Assembly: GCF_000502875.1 (NCBI RefSeq)
Contig: NZ_AYWX01000013.1
Coordinates: forward strand, 57,684-96,017
Length of the DNA stretch: 38,334 bases
Direction: 5' to 3'
Source: Mesorhizobium sp. L2C084A000
GTDB taxonomy: Bacteria; Pseudomonadota; Alphaproteobacteria; Rhizobiales; Rhizobiaceae
Below the pieces are notes generated by a model. That model was not told where the DNA came from. It worked only from the letters and a program-made list of their open reading frames with translations, and did no database searches. Numbering within the stretch: position 1 is the stretch's first letter; the number at the start of each line of letters is the position of its first letter. The position numbers were made by a program, and so were the translations under genes. Shown here piece after piece: positions 24,748-31,613 of this stretch.

Positions 24748-25541
24748 CGTGCTCTCTGCTCCGCGTCGCCGGCATCGTGCAGCCCGGCCAATCCGCCGGG
24801 ATGCGCGACCTCTTCCATGAAGTTGATGAGATCTTCGGCCGACTTGACCTCGCTGCGGTCGGTCGTCAGTGCGACCTTGCCGCGGTCGAGCACGACGAAG
24901 CGGTCGGCGATGTCGAAGACATGATGGATGTTGTGGCCGATGAACAGGATCGAGCGGCCGCTCGCCCGCACCTGGCGCACGAAATGGAACACCTTGGCGG
25001 TTTCGGTCAGCGACAACGCCGTCGTCGGCTCGTCGAGGACGATCAACTCCGCCTGCTTGTAGATGGCGCGGGCGATCGCCACGCCCTGGCGCTCGCCACC
25101 CGAAAGCTGGCCGACGATCGACTGCGGCGTGAACACTTTCGAGGTGAAGCCGATCTCGCGCATCAGCCGGCTTGCCTCCTCGATCTCCTTGTTGACCCTG
25201 AGAAAGCCCAGGAATCCGGTCAGCTCGCGGCCCATGAAGATGTTGCGAACGATGGTCTGCTGCACGGCCAGCGCCCGGTCCTGGAACACCGTCTCGATGC
25301 CGGCCTCGCGCGAACGCGCGGCGCTCCACCCGGTCACCGGCTTGCCGCGCACGAGGATTTCGCCACTGGTCGGCTTGACCACGCCGGAGAGGATCTTGAT
25401 CAGCGTCGACTTGCCGGCGCCATTGTCGCCGAGCAGGCCGACGACCTCGCCGCGGTCGACGCTGAGATTGACCCCGCCCAGTGCATAGACCTGGCCATAG
25501 GATTTGCTGATGTCGCGCAGTTCGATGAGGCGTTCTGCCAT
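24744..25541 (-). CDS. Sugar-type ABC transporter ATP-binding protein (single domain)
   Basis: This is the cytoplasmic ATPase of the importer. Walker A is GDNGAGKST, the signature is LSGGERQ, Walker B is ELIVLDEPT, and the switch His is in FIGHNIHH. At 265 residues it carries one nucleotide-binding domain, whereas most ribose-type (CUT2) ATPases have two fused domains of about 500 residues; the fructose ATPase FrcA of Sinorhizobium is a known single-domain case. It must therefore act as a homodimer. The ATG at 25541 has GAGGA five bases upstream; a start 17 codons earlier is less likely. It follows the binding-protein gene after a hairpin and overlaps the permease gene. Confidence 0.92.
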   Translation of the reverse strand: MAERLIELRDISKSYGQVYALGGVNLSVDRGEVVGLLGDNGAGKSTLIKILSGVVKPTSGEILVRGKPVTGWSAARSREAGIETVFQDRALAVQQTIVRNIFMGRELTGFLGFLRVNKEIEEASRLMREIGFTSKVFTPQSIVGQLSGGERQGVAIARAIYKQAELIVLDEPTTALSLTETAKVFHFVRQVRASGRSILFIGHNIHHVFDIADRFVVLDRGKVALTTDRSEVKSAEDLINFMEEVAHPGGLAGLHDAGDAEQRAR

Positions 25542-25591
25542 CGGATCCTCGCTTTGATTGTCGCTTGCCGGCTTCGTCGCCAGCGGTCCCA

Positions 25592-25618
25592 CCGGCCGGG
25601 GCCTGAGATCCCGGCCGG
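25592..25618 (-). terminator. Intercistronic hairpin after the binding-protein gene
   Basis: CCGGCCGGG and CCCGGCCGG form a perfect 9-bp stem around a 9-base loop, 13 bases past the binding-protein stop and 50 bases before the ATPase start. With no T-run it is more likely a mRNA-stabilising stem or a partial attenuator than a full terminator. Confidence 0.6.
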
Positions 25619-25630
25619 CGGCTTGGGAGG

Positions 25631-26644
25631 TCAGCGCAGCGCCTGCTTGGCGAGCTCGGCGACGATCTCGTAATTTTCGGGCGTGACGAAGCCGGCGCCG
25701 GTGTCGACATTCATCGGCGCCAGCCCCAGCACCACCTGCTGGCAGAGGCTGAGGATCGGCAGATAGCCCTGCAGGAACGGTTGCTGGTCGGCGGTCAATT
25801 GCACCCAGCCGCCCTTGAAGCCCTCGACGATCTGCGGACTGGTGTCAAAGCCGAAATTGAAGATCTCGCCCGCCTTGCGTCCCGCCGCCTGCATGTAGGT
25901 CGAGACATTGCCGAGCATCTGCCCGCCGGGATAGCCGACCGCCTTGACGTCGGGATTGTTGAGCAGCGCCGCGGTGATCACCGGAATGGCCAGATTGGGA
26001 TCGGACGCCCATTCGCCGCTCGGCGGCGAGGACAGCTGGATGACCTCGACGCCGGCCTCCTTGAGCGCCGCCACCGTGCCGCGCTCACGCGCGCCGCGGG
26101 CCTCATTCTCGAACGGGCCGATCATGATCGCCTTGTCGCCGGCCTTCAGCTTGCCGAGCTTGAATGCCTCGGCGCCGAGCGCGCGGCCCTGTTGCTCCTG
26201 CTGGGCGCCGACATAGCCGCCGCCGAACGCCGCCGTCACCGTTGGCACCGGCACGTTCTGGTACATCATCTTGATGCCGTCCTTGTGCGCCTGTTTGGCG
26301 AGCGGCATGATCGACGCGTCGCCGGGGTGGCCCATCATGGCGATGCCGTTGGGCTTGACCGCAATGGCCTCGCGCAGTTGCTGCACCATCTTTTCGATGT
26401 CCCACTGGGAGAAGATGTAGTCGACCTTCGGCCCGAGATCGGTCTCTGCCTGCTTGGCGCCATTATAGACGATGGTGCCGAAAGCGTCGCCCTCGGCGCC
26501 GCCGACGAAGAAGCGGATGTGGACATCCTTGCACCATTTGGCGTCGAGCGCCTGCGCGGGCAAGGTGGAGATCGCAGCGGCAAGCACCGTGGCGGCGGCC
26601 ACGACGGTCGAGCGCAGAACGGTCCTTCTCATCGTCATGCTCAT
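25631..26644 (-). CDS. Periplasmic sugar-binding protein of ABC importer
   Basis: This 337-residue protein has an N-terminal signal peptide (basic start, hydrophobic VVAAATVLAAAISTL, cleavage near ALPAQA-LD at about 32). The mature part has the two-lobed type I periplasmic-binding fold of ribose/galactose-type receptors, with IRFFVGGAEGDAF, the repeated lobe pattern and GFDTSPQIVEGFKGGWVQLTADQQPF near the hinge. It delivers the ligand to the neighbouring ATPase and permease. The ligand cannot be named; the adjoining isomerase and dehydrogenase suggest a sugar or cyclic polyol. The ATG has GGAGG eight bases before it. Hairpins lie on both sides of the gene. Confidence 0.9.
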   Translation of the reverse strand: MSMTMRRTVLRSTVVAAATVLAAAISTLPAQALDAKWCKDVHIRFFVGGAEGDAFGTIVYNGAKQAETDLGPKVDYIFSQWDIEKMVQQLREAIAVKPNGIAMMGHPGDASIMPLAKQAHKDGIKMMYQNVPVPTVTAAFGGGYVGAQQEQQGRALGAEAFKLGKLKAGDKAIMIGPFENEARGARERGTVAALKEAGVEVIQLSSPPSGEWASDPNLAIPVITAALLNNPDVKAVGYPGGQMLGNVSTYMQAAGRKAGEIFNFGFDTSPQIVEGFKGGWVQLTADQQPFLQGYLPILSLCQQVVLGLAPMNVDTGAGFVTPENYEIVAELAKQALR

Positions 26645-26720
26645 GCACTTATCCTCCCTTTTTGTCCTCGCAAGCGAGGGGTTTCGACATTCGCTTCGGC
26701 AATGCGCGCTACAGACATCC

Positions 26721-26743
26721 CGGCCGGCTCCTCCCGCCGGCCG
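26721..26743 (-). terminator. Intercistronic hairpin before the binding-protein gene
   Basis: CGGCCGGC and GCCGGCCG form a perfect 8-bp stem around TCCTCCC, starting four bases past the isomerase stop. Together with the stem at 25592-25618 it brackets the binding-protein cistron and could protect it after mRNA cleavage. Confidence 0.55.
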
Positions 26744-26747
26744 ATCC

Positions 26748-27656
26748 TCACATCGGGTTCGGCAGGTAGCTGGCCCCTCCCCGGCATTGCTTGAGATATT
26801 CCAGCGCCCGCACCTGGCCGGTGATCTCGAGGTCGCCGCGATAGACCGGGTCGTGCCAGCCTTCGATATCGATGGCCCCCTTGTAGTCGGCCAGTCGCAA
26901 TTCGCTGATCACCCGGGTCCAGTCGCTGTCGCCGAAACCGGGCGTGCGCATCTGCACGAAGGGCAGTCGGCCGAACACGCCATGCTCGCGGATCACGTCC
27001 CAACGCACCGTCGCGTCCTTGCCGTGCACATGGAAGATGCGCGGCGCCCATTTGCGGATCTGCGGCATCGGATCGATCAGATAGACGAGCTGGTGGCAGG
27101 GCTCCCATTCGAGGCCCAGATTGTCGTCCGGCACTTCGTTGAACATCATCTCCCAGGCGTCCGGATTGTGGGCGATATTCCAGTCGCCGGCGGCCCAGTT
27201 GCCGTCCATGGCGCAGTTCTCGAAGGCGATGCGGACGCCCTTGTCGGCGGCGCGCTTGGCCAGCGGTCCCCAGACCTCCTTGAAGCGCGGCAGGCTGTCC
27301 GGCAGAGGCTTGCCGCGCAGACGGCCGGTGAAGCCGCTGACCATCGAGGTGCCGAACAGATGCGCGTTGTCGATCACCGTCTCCCAGGCCTTGAGCACGC
27401 CGCGGTCGACCTCGCCGTCTTCCAGCGGATTGCCGAACACGCCGAGCGAGGACACGGTGACGTCGGCATCGCCGATCGCCTCGCGGATCTGGCCGGCGAG
27501 AAGCGGCAGGTCCTTGCCGCCAAGCGTCTGCCAGAAGAAGGGTTGGATGCTCTCGAAGCCGAGCGGCAGGATCTGTTTGACGTAAGCCGCCGGGTCGTCG
27601 AGATTGGCCGGCACCATGGTGCCGATCCGGATGTCGAGAAGCGGGTTCGGCGTCAT
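26748..27656 (-). CDS. Sugar phosphate isomerase/epimerase-type TIM-barrel protein
   Basis: This 302-residue cytoplasmic protein has the xylose-isomerase-like barrel (AP endonuclease 2 family). Likely metal ligands are Glu in IAFENCA and in LGLEWEPCHQ, and His in IFHVHGKDATV, as in other members that isomerise or epimerise sugars or inositol derivatives. The start overlaps the dehydrogenase stop (ATGA at 27653-27656), so the two are co-translated and probably act in sequence on the transported compound: oxidation by the Gfo/Idh enzyme, then isomerisation or hydrolysis of the keto product. The precise reaction cannot be read from the sequence. Confidence 0.87.
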   Translation of the reverse strand: MTPNPLLDIRIGTMVPANLDDPAAYVKQILPLGFESIQPFFWQTLGGKDLPLLAGQIREAIGDADVTVSSLGVFGNPLEDGEVDRGVLKAWETVIDNAHLFGTSMVSGFTGRLRGKPLPDSLPRFKEVWGPLAKRAADKGVRIAFENCAMDGNWAAGDWNIAHNPDAWEMMFNEVPDDNLGLEWEPCHQLVYLIDPMPQIRKWAPRIFHVHGKDATVRWDVIREHGVFGRLPFVQMRTPGFGDSDWTRVISELRLADYKGAIDIEGWHDPVYRGDLEITGQVRALEYLKQCRGGASYLPNPM

Positions 27657-28684
27657 TGTGCGTCCTCTGCGATTGTCACGCGGCGGCCGGTCTCGGCGCT
27701 TTCGATGGCGCCGAAAACCATGGCCAGGCTCTTGATGTTGTCGGCGCCGCGCGTTTCCGGCTCGGTGCCGGTCTCGATGGCGTCCACGAAATCCTGGAGA
27801 ATGCCGAGATGGCCGCCGACGCGATCGGACGCATCGAGCGGCGGCACCGCGATCGGCTGGGTTTTGTCGAACATTCCGTCGCGGCCCGGCATCACTGCTT
27901 CTGCCCTCAGGTCGTCATGACCGTCCCAGATGAGGCTGCCGCGCTCGGCGACGATGCGCCATGTACTTTCCCAACTGGTGCGGAAGCCGGCGGCGCACCA
28001 GCTGCCGGCATAGGTGAAGACCTTGCCGCGGCCGAGATCGAAGACGGCGCTGGCCGACGATCCCTGCCGGTACCAGGAATTGGCCGGCTCCCATTCCTGG
28101 CAATAGACATTGGCCGGCTCGCCGGCGACCATGTAGCGGGCGGCGTCGAAGGTGTGGATCGCCATGTCGAGCAGCAGCACATGCGCCATCTCCTCGCGAA
28201 AGCCGCCGAAATGCGGCGCGACGAAGAAGTCGGCGTGGATGCTGGTCGGCGTACCAATGGCGCCGGAATCCAGGAACCTGCGGATGCGCCTGACATCGGC
28301 GACATAGCGGCGGTTCTGCACGACCGCATGGATGCGCGCGGCGCGGCGCGCGGCCTCGACGATGGCGCGCGCATTTTCCCGACTGTCGGCGAGCGGCTTT
28401 TCCGTCAGCAGATGGCAATTGTGGGCAAAAGCGGAAAAAGCGACTTCGCGCCGGGCGGCTGGAACCACCACGTCGAACACCGCTTGCGGTTTGGTCTGGT
28501 CGAGCACGGCGTCGAGATTGCTGCCGATGAAGGCATTGGTGAGATCGTATTCGCGCGCCCTCGCCCGTGCCCTCTCGGCATCGATATCCACGAGGCCGAC
28601 AAGGGTGAGCCCGCGGATCTGCCTGATGGCATCGAGCCAGGCCTTGCTCATCGCTCCGCAGCCGACCAGGACGACATCGATCAT
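27653..28684 (-). CDS. Gfo/Idh/MocA-family NAD(P)-dependent dehydrogenase
   Basis: This 343-residue oxidoreductase acts on sugars or polyols. The N-terminal Rossmann fold begins VVLVGCGAMSKAW (4-16), the family motif EKP is at 95-97 (LLTEKPLAD), and a C-terminal alpha/beta substrate domain follows (about 130-320). It contains the AIHTFDAARYM stretch, whose His is a candidate catalytic residue. It is the first gene of the operon, with an exceptionally strong GGAGGAGGAG seven bases before the ATG. It diverges from the LacI-type regulator with tandem operators between. Inositol, keto-sugar or rare-sugar metabolism are all possible. Confidence 0.9.
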   Translation of the reverse strand: MIDVVLVGCGAMSKAWLDAIRQIRGLTLVGLVDIDAERARARAREYDLTNAFIGSNLDAVLDQTKPQAVFDVVVPAARREVAFSAFAHNCHLLTEKPLADSRENARAIVEAARRAARIHAVVQNRRYVADVRRIRRFLDSGAIGTPTSIHADFFVAPHFGGFREEMAHVLLLDMAIHTFDAARYMVAGEPANVYCQEWEPANSWYRQGSSASAVFDLGRGKVFTYAGSWCAAGFRTSWESTWRIVAERGSLIWDGHDDLRAEAVMPGRDGMFDKTQPIAVPPLDASDRVGGHLGILQDFVDAIETGTEPETRGADNIKSLAMVFGAIESAETGRRVTIAEDAQ

Positions 28685-28744
28685 CCAGCGCTCCTCCTCC
28701 GCTCGGTCCCTCCAGACCGATCGTCACGGCATCCACGGCAGGAC

Positions 28745-28772
28745 CGTAAACGTTTTTCCGTAAACGTTTACG
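28745..28772. promoter_or_regulatory. Two tandem LacI-family operators
   Basis: CGTAAACGTTTACG (28759-28772) is a perfect 14-bp palindrome with the central AACGTT favoured by LacI/GalR proteins. A second copy (28745-28758) matches it at the first 11 bases. The centres are 14 bases apart, between the sugar operon and the divergent LacI-type gene. Confidence 0.85.
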
Positions 28773-28880
28773 AGAACACACCCGAAGGCGTAGAATGTCA
28801 ATTGGCCGTTGGCGAAAATCGTCCTGTCGCCTTGGCCTGAGCGGCTACCGGTGCTAGCCAAGCAAGGGGAGTACAGTCAC

Positions 28881-29906
28881 TTGGCATCCAGCATTCACGA
28901 CCTTGCCCGTCACTTGAACATATCGATCGGCACGGTGTCGCGAGCGCTGAACGGTCGCGCCGATGTAAATGCCGACACGCGCCAGCGCGTGCTCGAGGCG
29001 GCCAGGACGCTCAACTATTCGCCGAACCAGTCCGGCCGCAGCCTGAGGCAAGGCGCCACCCATTCGATCGCCTTCATGCTGCAGCCGCATCCCGGTGACC
29101 AGCAATATGGTGAGCCGTTCTTCATTCCATTCCTGATCGGGCTGCAGGCCAGGCTTGCCGAAAGCGGGCTCGACCTGACCGTGGTCATGGGGGCGCCAGG
29201 CGACTACCAGCAGGAGCGCCTGCGCCGTGTCGTCGAAACGCGCCGCGCCGACGCGGTGCTGCTGGCCTGGACGCGGCGCGAGGACGAGCGCATCGACTAT
29301 CTCACGCAAGCCGGCTTTCCCTTCGCCACGCTCGGCCGCAGTCGCTCCGGGGCCAAGTCCTATCCTTCCCTCGACCTCGATTTCGAGAAGGCCGGCGCCG
29401 ACGCCGTCGACCGCCTGGTGGCGCGCGGCCACCGCCGCATCGCCGCCGTCCGTCCGTCGCTCGACCTCAACTTCGGCTATTTGTTCCTGGCCGGCTACCG
29501 CAAGGCCCTAAAGCGGCACGGCATCGAGATCGACCCCGAGCTGATCGCCTCCGGCTTCATCAACGAGGCCGGCGGCTACGAGGTGACGCCTCAGGTGATG
29601 CGCTCCAAGGCCCCGCCAACCGCCATCATCTTCAACAATGATGCAATGGCGCTGGGCGGCTGCAAGGCGCTGGCCGAGATGGGCATCAGGCCGGGCCACG
29701 ACATGGCGGTGACCGTCATCGTCGACACGCCGCTCTGCCGCTATTTTTCCCCGGCTCTGACCGCCTTCCGCCCGGCGCTGGAGCCAATGGGACAACGCCT
29801 CGCCGAAATGCTGCTGGCGTCGCTTCCCGCCTTCGCCGGCCCGGAAGGTCCACGGATCATGCGCGAGGTCTGGCCGCTGGAACTGGTGGCGCGCGACAGT
29901 GATTGA
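28881..29906 (+). CDS. LacI-family transcriptional regulator
   Basis: This repressor has the helix-turn-helix SIHDLARHLNISIGTVSRAL at its very N-terminus (about residues 4-24), the hinge helix (QRVLEAARTLNYSPNQSGRSL) and a periplasmic-binding-like effector domain to the end. The likely start is TTG at 28881, with AGGGGAG nine bases upstream. This places the DNA-binding domain at the usual distance from the N-terminus; a further upstream TTG at 28809 would add 24 residues unlike the family. It is predicted to bind the tandem CGTAAACGTTTACG-type sites and repress the divergent sugar operon and itself until the sugar or an intermediate binds. Confidence 0.9.
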   Translation: MASSIHDLARHLNISIGTVSRALNGRADVNADTRQRVLEAARTLNYSPNQSGRSLRQGATHSIAFMLQPHPGDQQYGEPFFIPFLIGLQARLAESGLDLTVVMGAPGDYQQERLRRVVETRRADAVLLAWTRREDERIDYLTQAGFPFATLGRSRSGAKSYPSLDLDFEKAGADAVDRLVARGHRRIAAVRPSLDLNFGYLFLAGYRKALKRHGIEIDPELIASGFINEAGGYEVTPQVMRSKAPPTAIIFNNDAMALGGCKALAEMGIRPGHDMAVTVIVDTPLCRYFSPALTAFRPALEPMGQRLAEMLLASLPAFAGPEGPRIMREVWPLELVARDSD

Positions 29907-29952
29907 TGGTGGCAGCAGGACCGCCGATGTCGTCGTCCCCTCAAACAGCACA

Positions 29953-29971
29953 CCGGTGCGCAGTGCACCGG
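29953..29971. terminator. Hairpin between convergent LacI-type and MttB-type genes
   Basis: CCGGTGC and GCACCGG pair perfectly around GCAGT in the 141-base gap between two convergent genes. No T-run follows on either strand, so Rho-independent action would be weak. Confidence 0.45.
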
Positions 29972-30047
29972 CCGCAACCTTGAATGCGCGGGAGGCGCTG
30001 CAGGTTCCGGATCGCGCCACAATGAGGGCGATCAGCGAGAGCAAGTC

Positions 30048-31601
30048 TTAAGATACCGGCGCCGCTCCGCCCTCTGCCGTGCGCCGCGCGATAAACTCAT
30101 CCAGCACGCCGGCGGTGGCGGCAGCCGTTGCCGGCGGCGCGAAATCGGAAAGCACCCGCCTCCAGACACCGGTGGCGCGCTCGCTCGCCGTCTTCGAGCC
30201 GCTCTGCGTCCAGTTGCCGAAATTCGACCAGTCGGCCACCAGCGGTTCGTAGAAGGCGGTGCGGTAGCGCGCCATGGTGTGGCCGGCCGAGAAGAAGTGG
30301 CCGCCCGGCTGCACCTCGGCGATCGCTTCGAAACCGATGGAATCGCTGTCGCCAGGCGTCGGGGCACAGAGCTCGGCCACTGTCTGCAAAGCCTCGATGT
30401 CGGTGACCAGCTTTTCGAAGGAAACGCTTAAGCCCCCCTCCAGCCAGCCGGCGGCATGGATGCACATCGTCGCCCCGGCCAGCACCGAACCCCACAGCGC
30501 GAACTGCGTCTCGTGCGCGGCCTGCGCGTCGGAGATGTTGGCCGCACTGCCGCCGCCGGACCGCCACGGCAGCCCGGTGAAGCGCGCCAGCTGACCGGCG
30601 CCCAGCGTCGCCTTGACATGCTCGGGCGTACCGAAGGCTGGCGCGCCGGATTTCATGTCGACATTGGAGGAGAACGAACCATAGACGACCGGCGCACCCG
30701 GCCGCACGATCTGCGCTAGCGTCAGCCCGGCCAGCGCTTCGGCGTGCTGCAGCGTCAACGCGCCGGCCACCGTGATCGGCGCCATGGCGCCTGCCAGGCA
30801 GAACGGCGTGATGACGGAGATTTGGCCCGCGCGGGCGAAATCGATGATGCCTTGCGCCATCGGGATGTCGAGCTGGCGCGGCGAGTTGGTGTTGATGACG
30901 GTGTAGCAATATGCATTTGCCAGAAACTCGTCCTGCGACAGGCCGCGCGCCAGCCGCAGCATCTCGAACCCGTCCTCGACCTGCGGCGTACCGCGCGCGA
31001 AGACGAATGGAAACTTGTCCGACAGCGTCAGCTGCGCGCGGTTGACGGCATAGTGCCGAAAGCGGTTGTCGACATCCTGCGGTTCGATGCAGGGCCCCAG
31101 CATATGCAGCACGTCGAAATGCTGCACCAGCCGCATGAGATCCTCGAAATCCGCCAGTGTTCCCGGCCGCCGGCCGCGCTCGAGATCGGTGACGTTCGGT
31201 GCTCCGCTCCCGGCCAGGAAGGTCATCGAGCCGAGCTCCAGCATCAGATCGCGGGCGCGCGAACCGGCATGAGCGTGGATCGATCTCGGCGCCGAGGCGA
31301 GTGCCGCCGTCACCATGTCGCGCCCGATGCGCACCATGTCGGTGTCCGGATCGACCAGGGCGCCGGCATTGGCGAAAAGCTCACGCGCCTGCGGCAGCAG
31401 CACCTTGATGCCGAGCTCTTCCAGCACGCGCAACGCCGTGTCATGGATGGCGACGACCTGATCATCCGAGAAGATCGGCTGCGGCAGGAACGGATTCTTC
31501 AGCGAATGATAATTGGGCCGGCGGCTGCTTTCGCTGCCTGCCTCGCCCGTGCGTCCACGCCGGCGCTCGCGCCTGCTGTCCCGTGCCGCGTCATCGACCA
31601 T
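30048..31601 (-). CDS. MttB-family (trimethylamine methyltransferase-like) protein, no pyrrolysine
   Basis: Members of this family move a methyl group from a methylated amine to the Co(I) centre of a corrinoid protein. Archaeal MttB carries pyrrolysine at an in-frame UAG, but this 517-residue frame is uninterrupted. It therefore belongs to the non-pyrrolysine branch, whose tested members (for example MtgB) use glycine betaine or related quaternary amines. Conserved-looking patches include PLPQARELFANAGALVD and the TIM-barrel region around FLAGSGAPNVTDLERGR. GAGGAGA lies eight bases before the ATG, and the gene follows the flavin dehydrogenase after 12 bases, so both form one operon. No corrinoid protein or reactivase is present nearby, so the methyl acceptor is unknown. 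Confidence 0.88.
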   Translation of the reverse strand: MVDDAARDSRRERRRGRTGEAGSESSRRPNYHSLKNPFLPQPIFSDDQVVAIHDTALRVLEELGIKVLLPQARELFANAGALVDPDTDMVRIGRDMVTAALASAPRSIHAHAGSRARDLMLELGSMTFLAGSGAPNVTDLERGRRPGTLADFEDLMRLVQHFDVLHMLGPCIEPQDVDNRFRHYAVNRAQLTLSDKFPFVFARGTPQVEDGFEMLRLARGLSQDEFLANAYCYTVINTNSPRQLDIPMAQGIIDFARAGQISVITPFCLAGAMAPITVAGALTLQHAEALAGLTLAQIVRPGAPVVYGSFSSNVDMKSGAPAFGTPEHVKATLGAGQLARFTGLPWRSGGGSAANISDAQAAHETQFALWGSVLAGATMCIHAAGWLEGGLSVSFEKLVTDIEALQTVAELCAPTPGDSDSIGFEAIAEVQPGGHFFSAGHTMARYRTAFYEPLVADWSNFGNWTQSGSKTASERATGVWRRVLSDFAPPATAAATAGVLDEFIARRTAEGGAAPVS

Positions 31602-31613
31602 GGTGTATTCTCC

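Noticed and set aside
24748..25710. Upstream extension of the permease frame (fusion protein)
   Set aside because: It runs through the ATPase gene in another frame and has no family features; the permease start at 24747 overlaps the ATPase stop in the usual ATGA manner.
30048..31601. Pyrrolysine-containing MttB
   Set aside because: The frame has no internal UAG; it is a non-pyrrolysine homologue.
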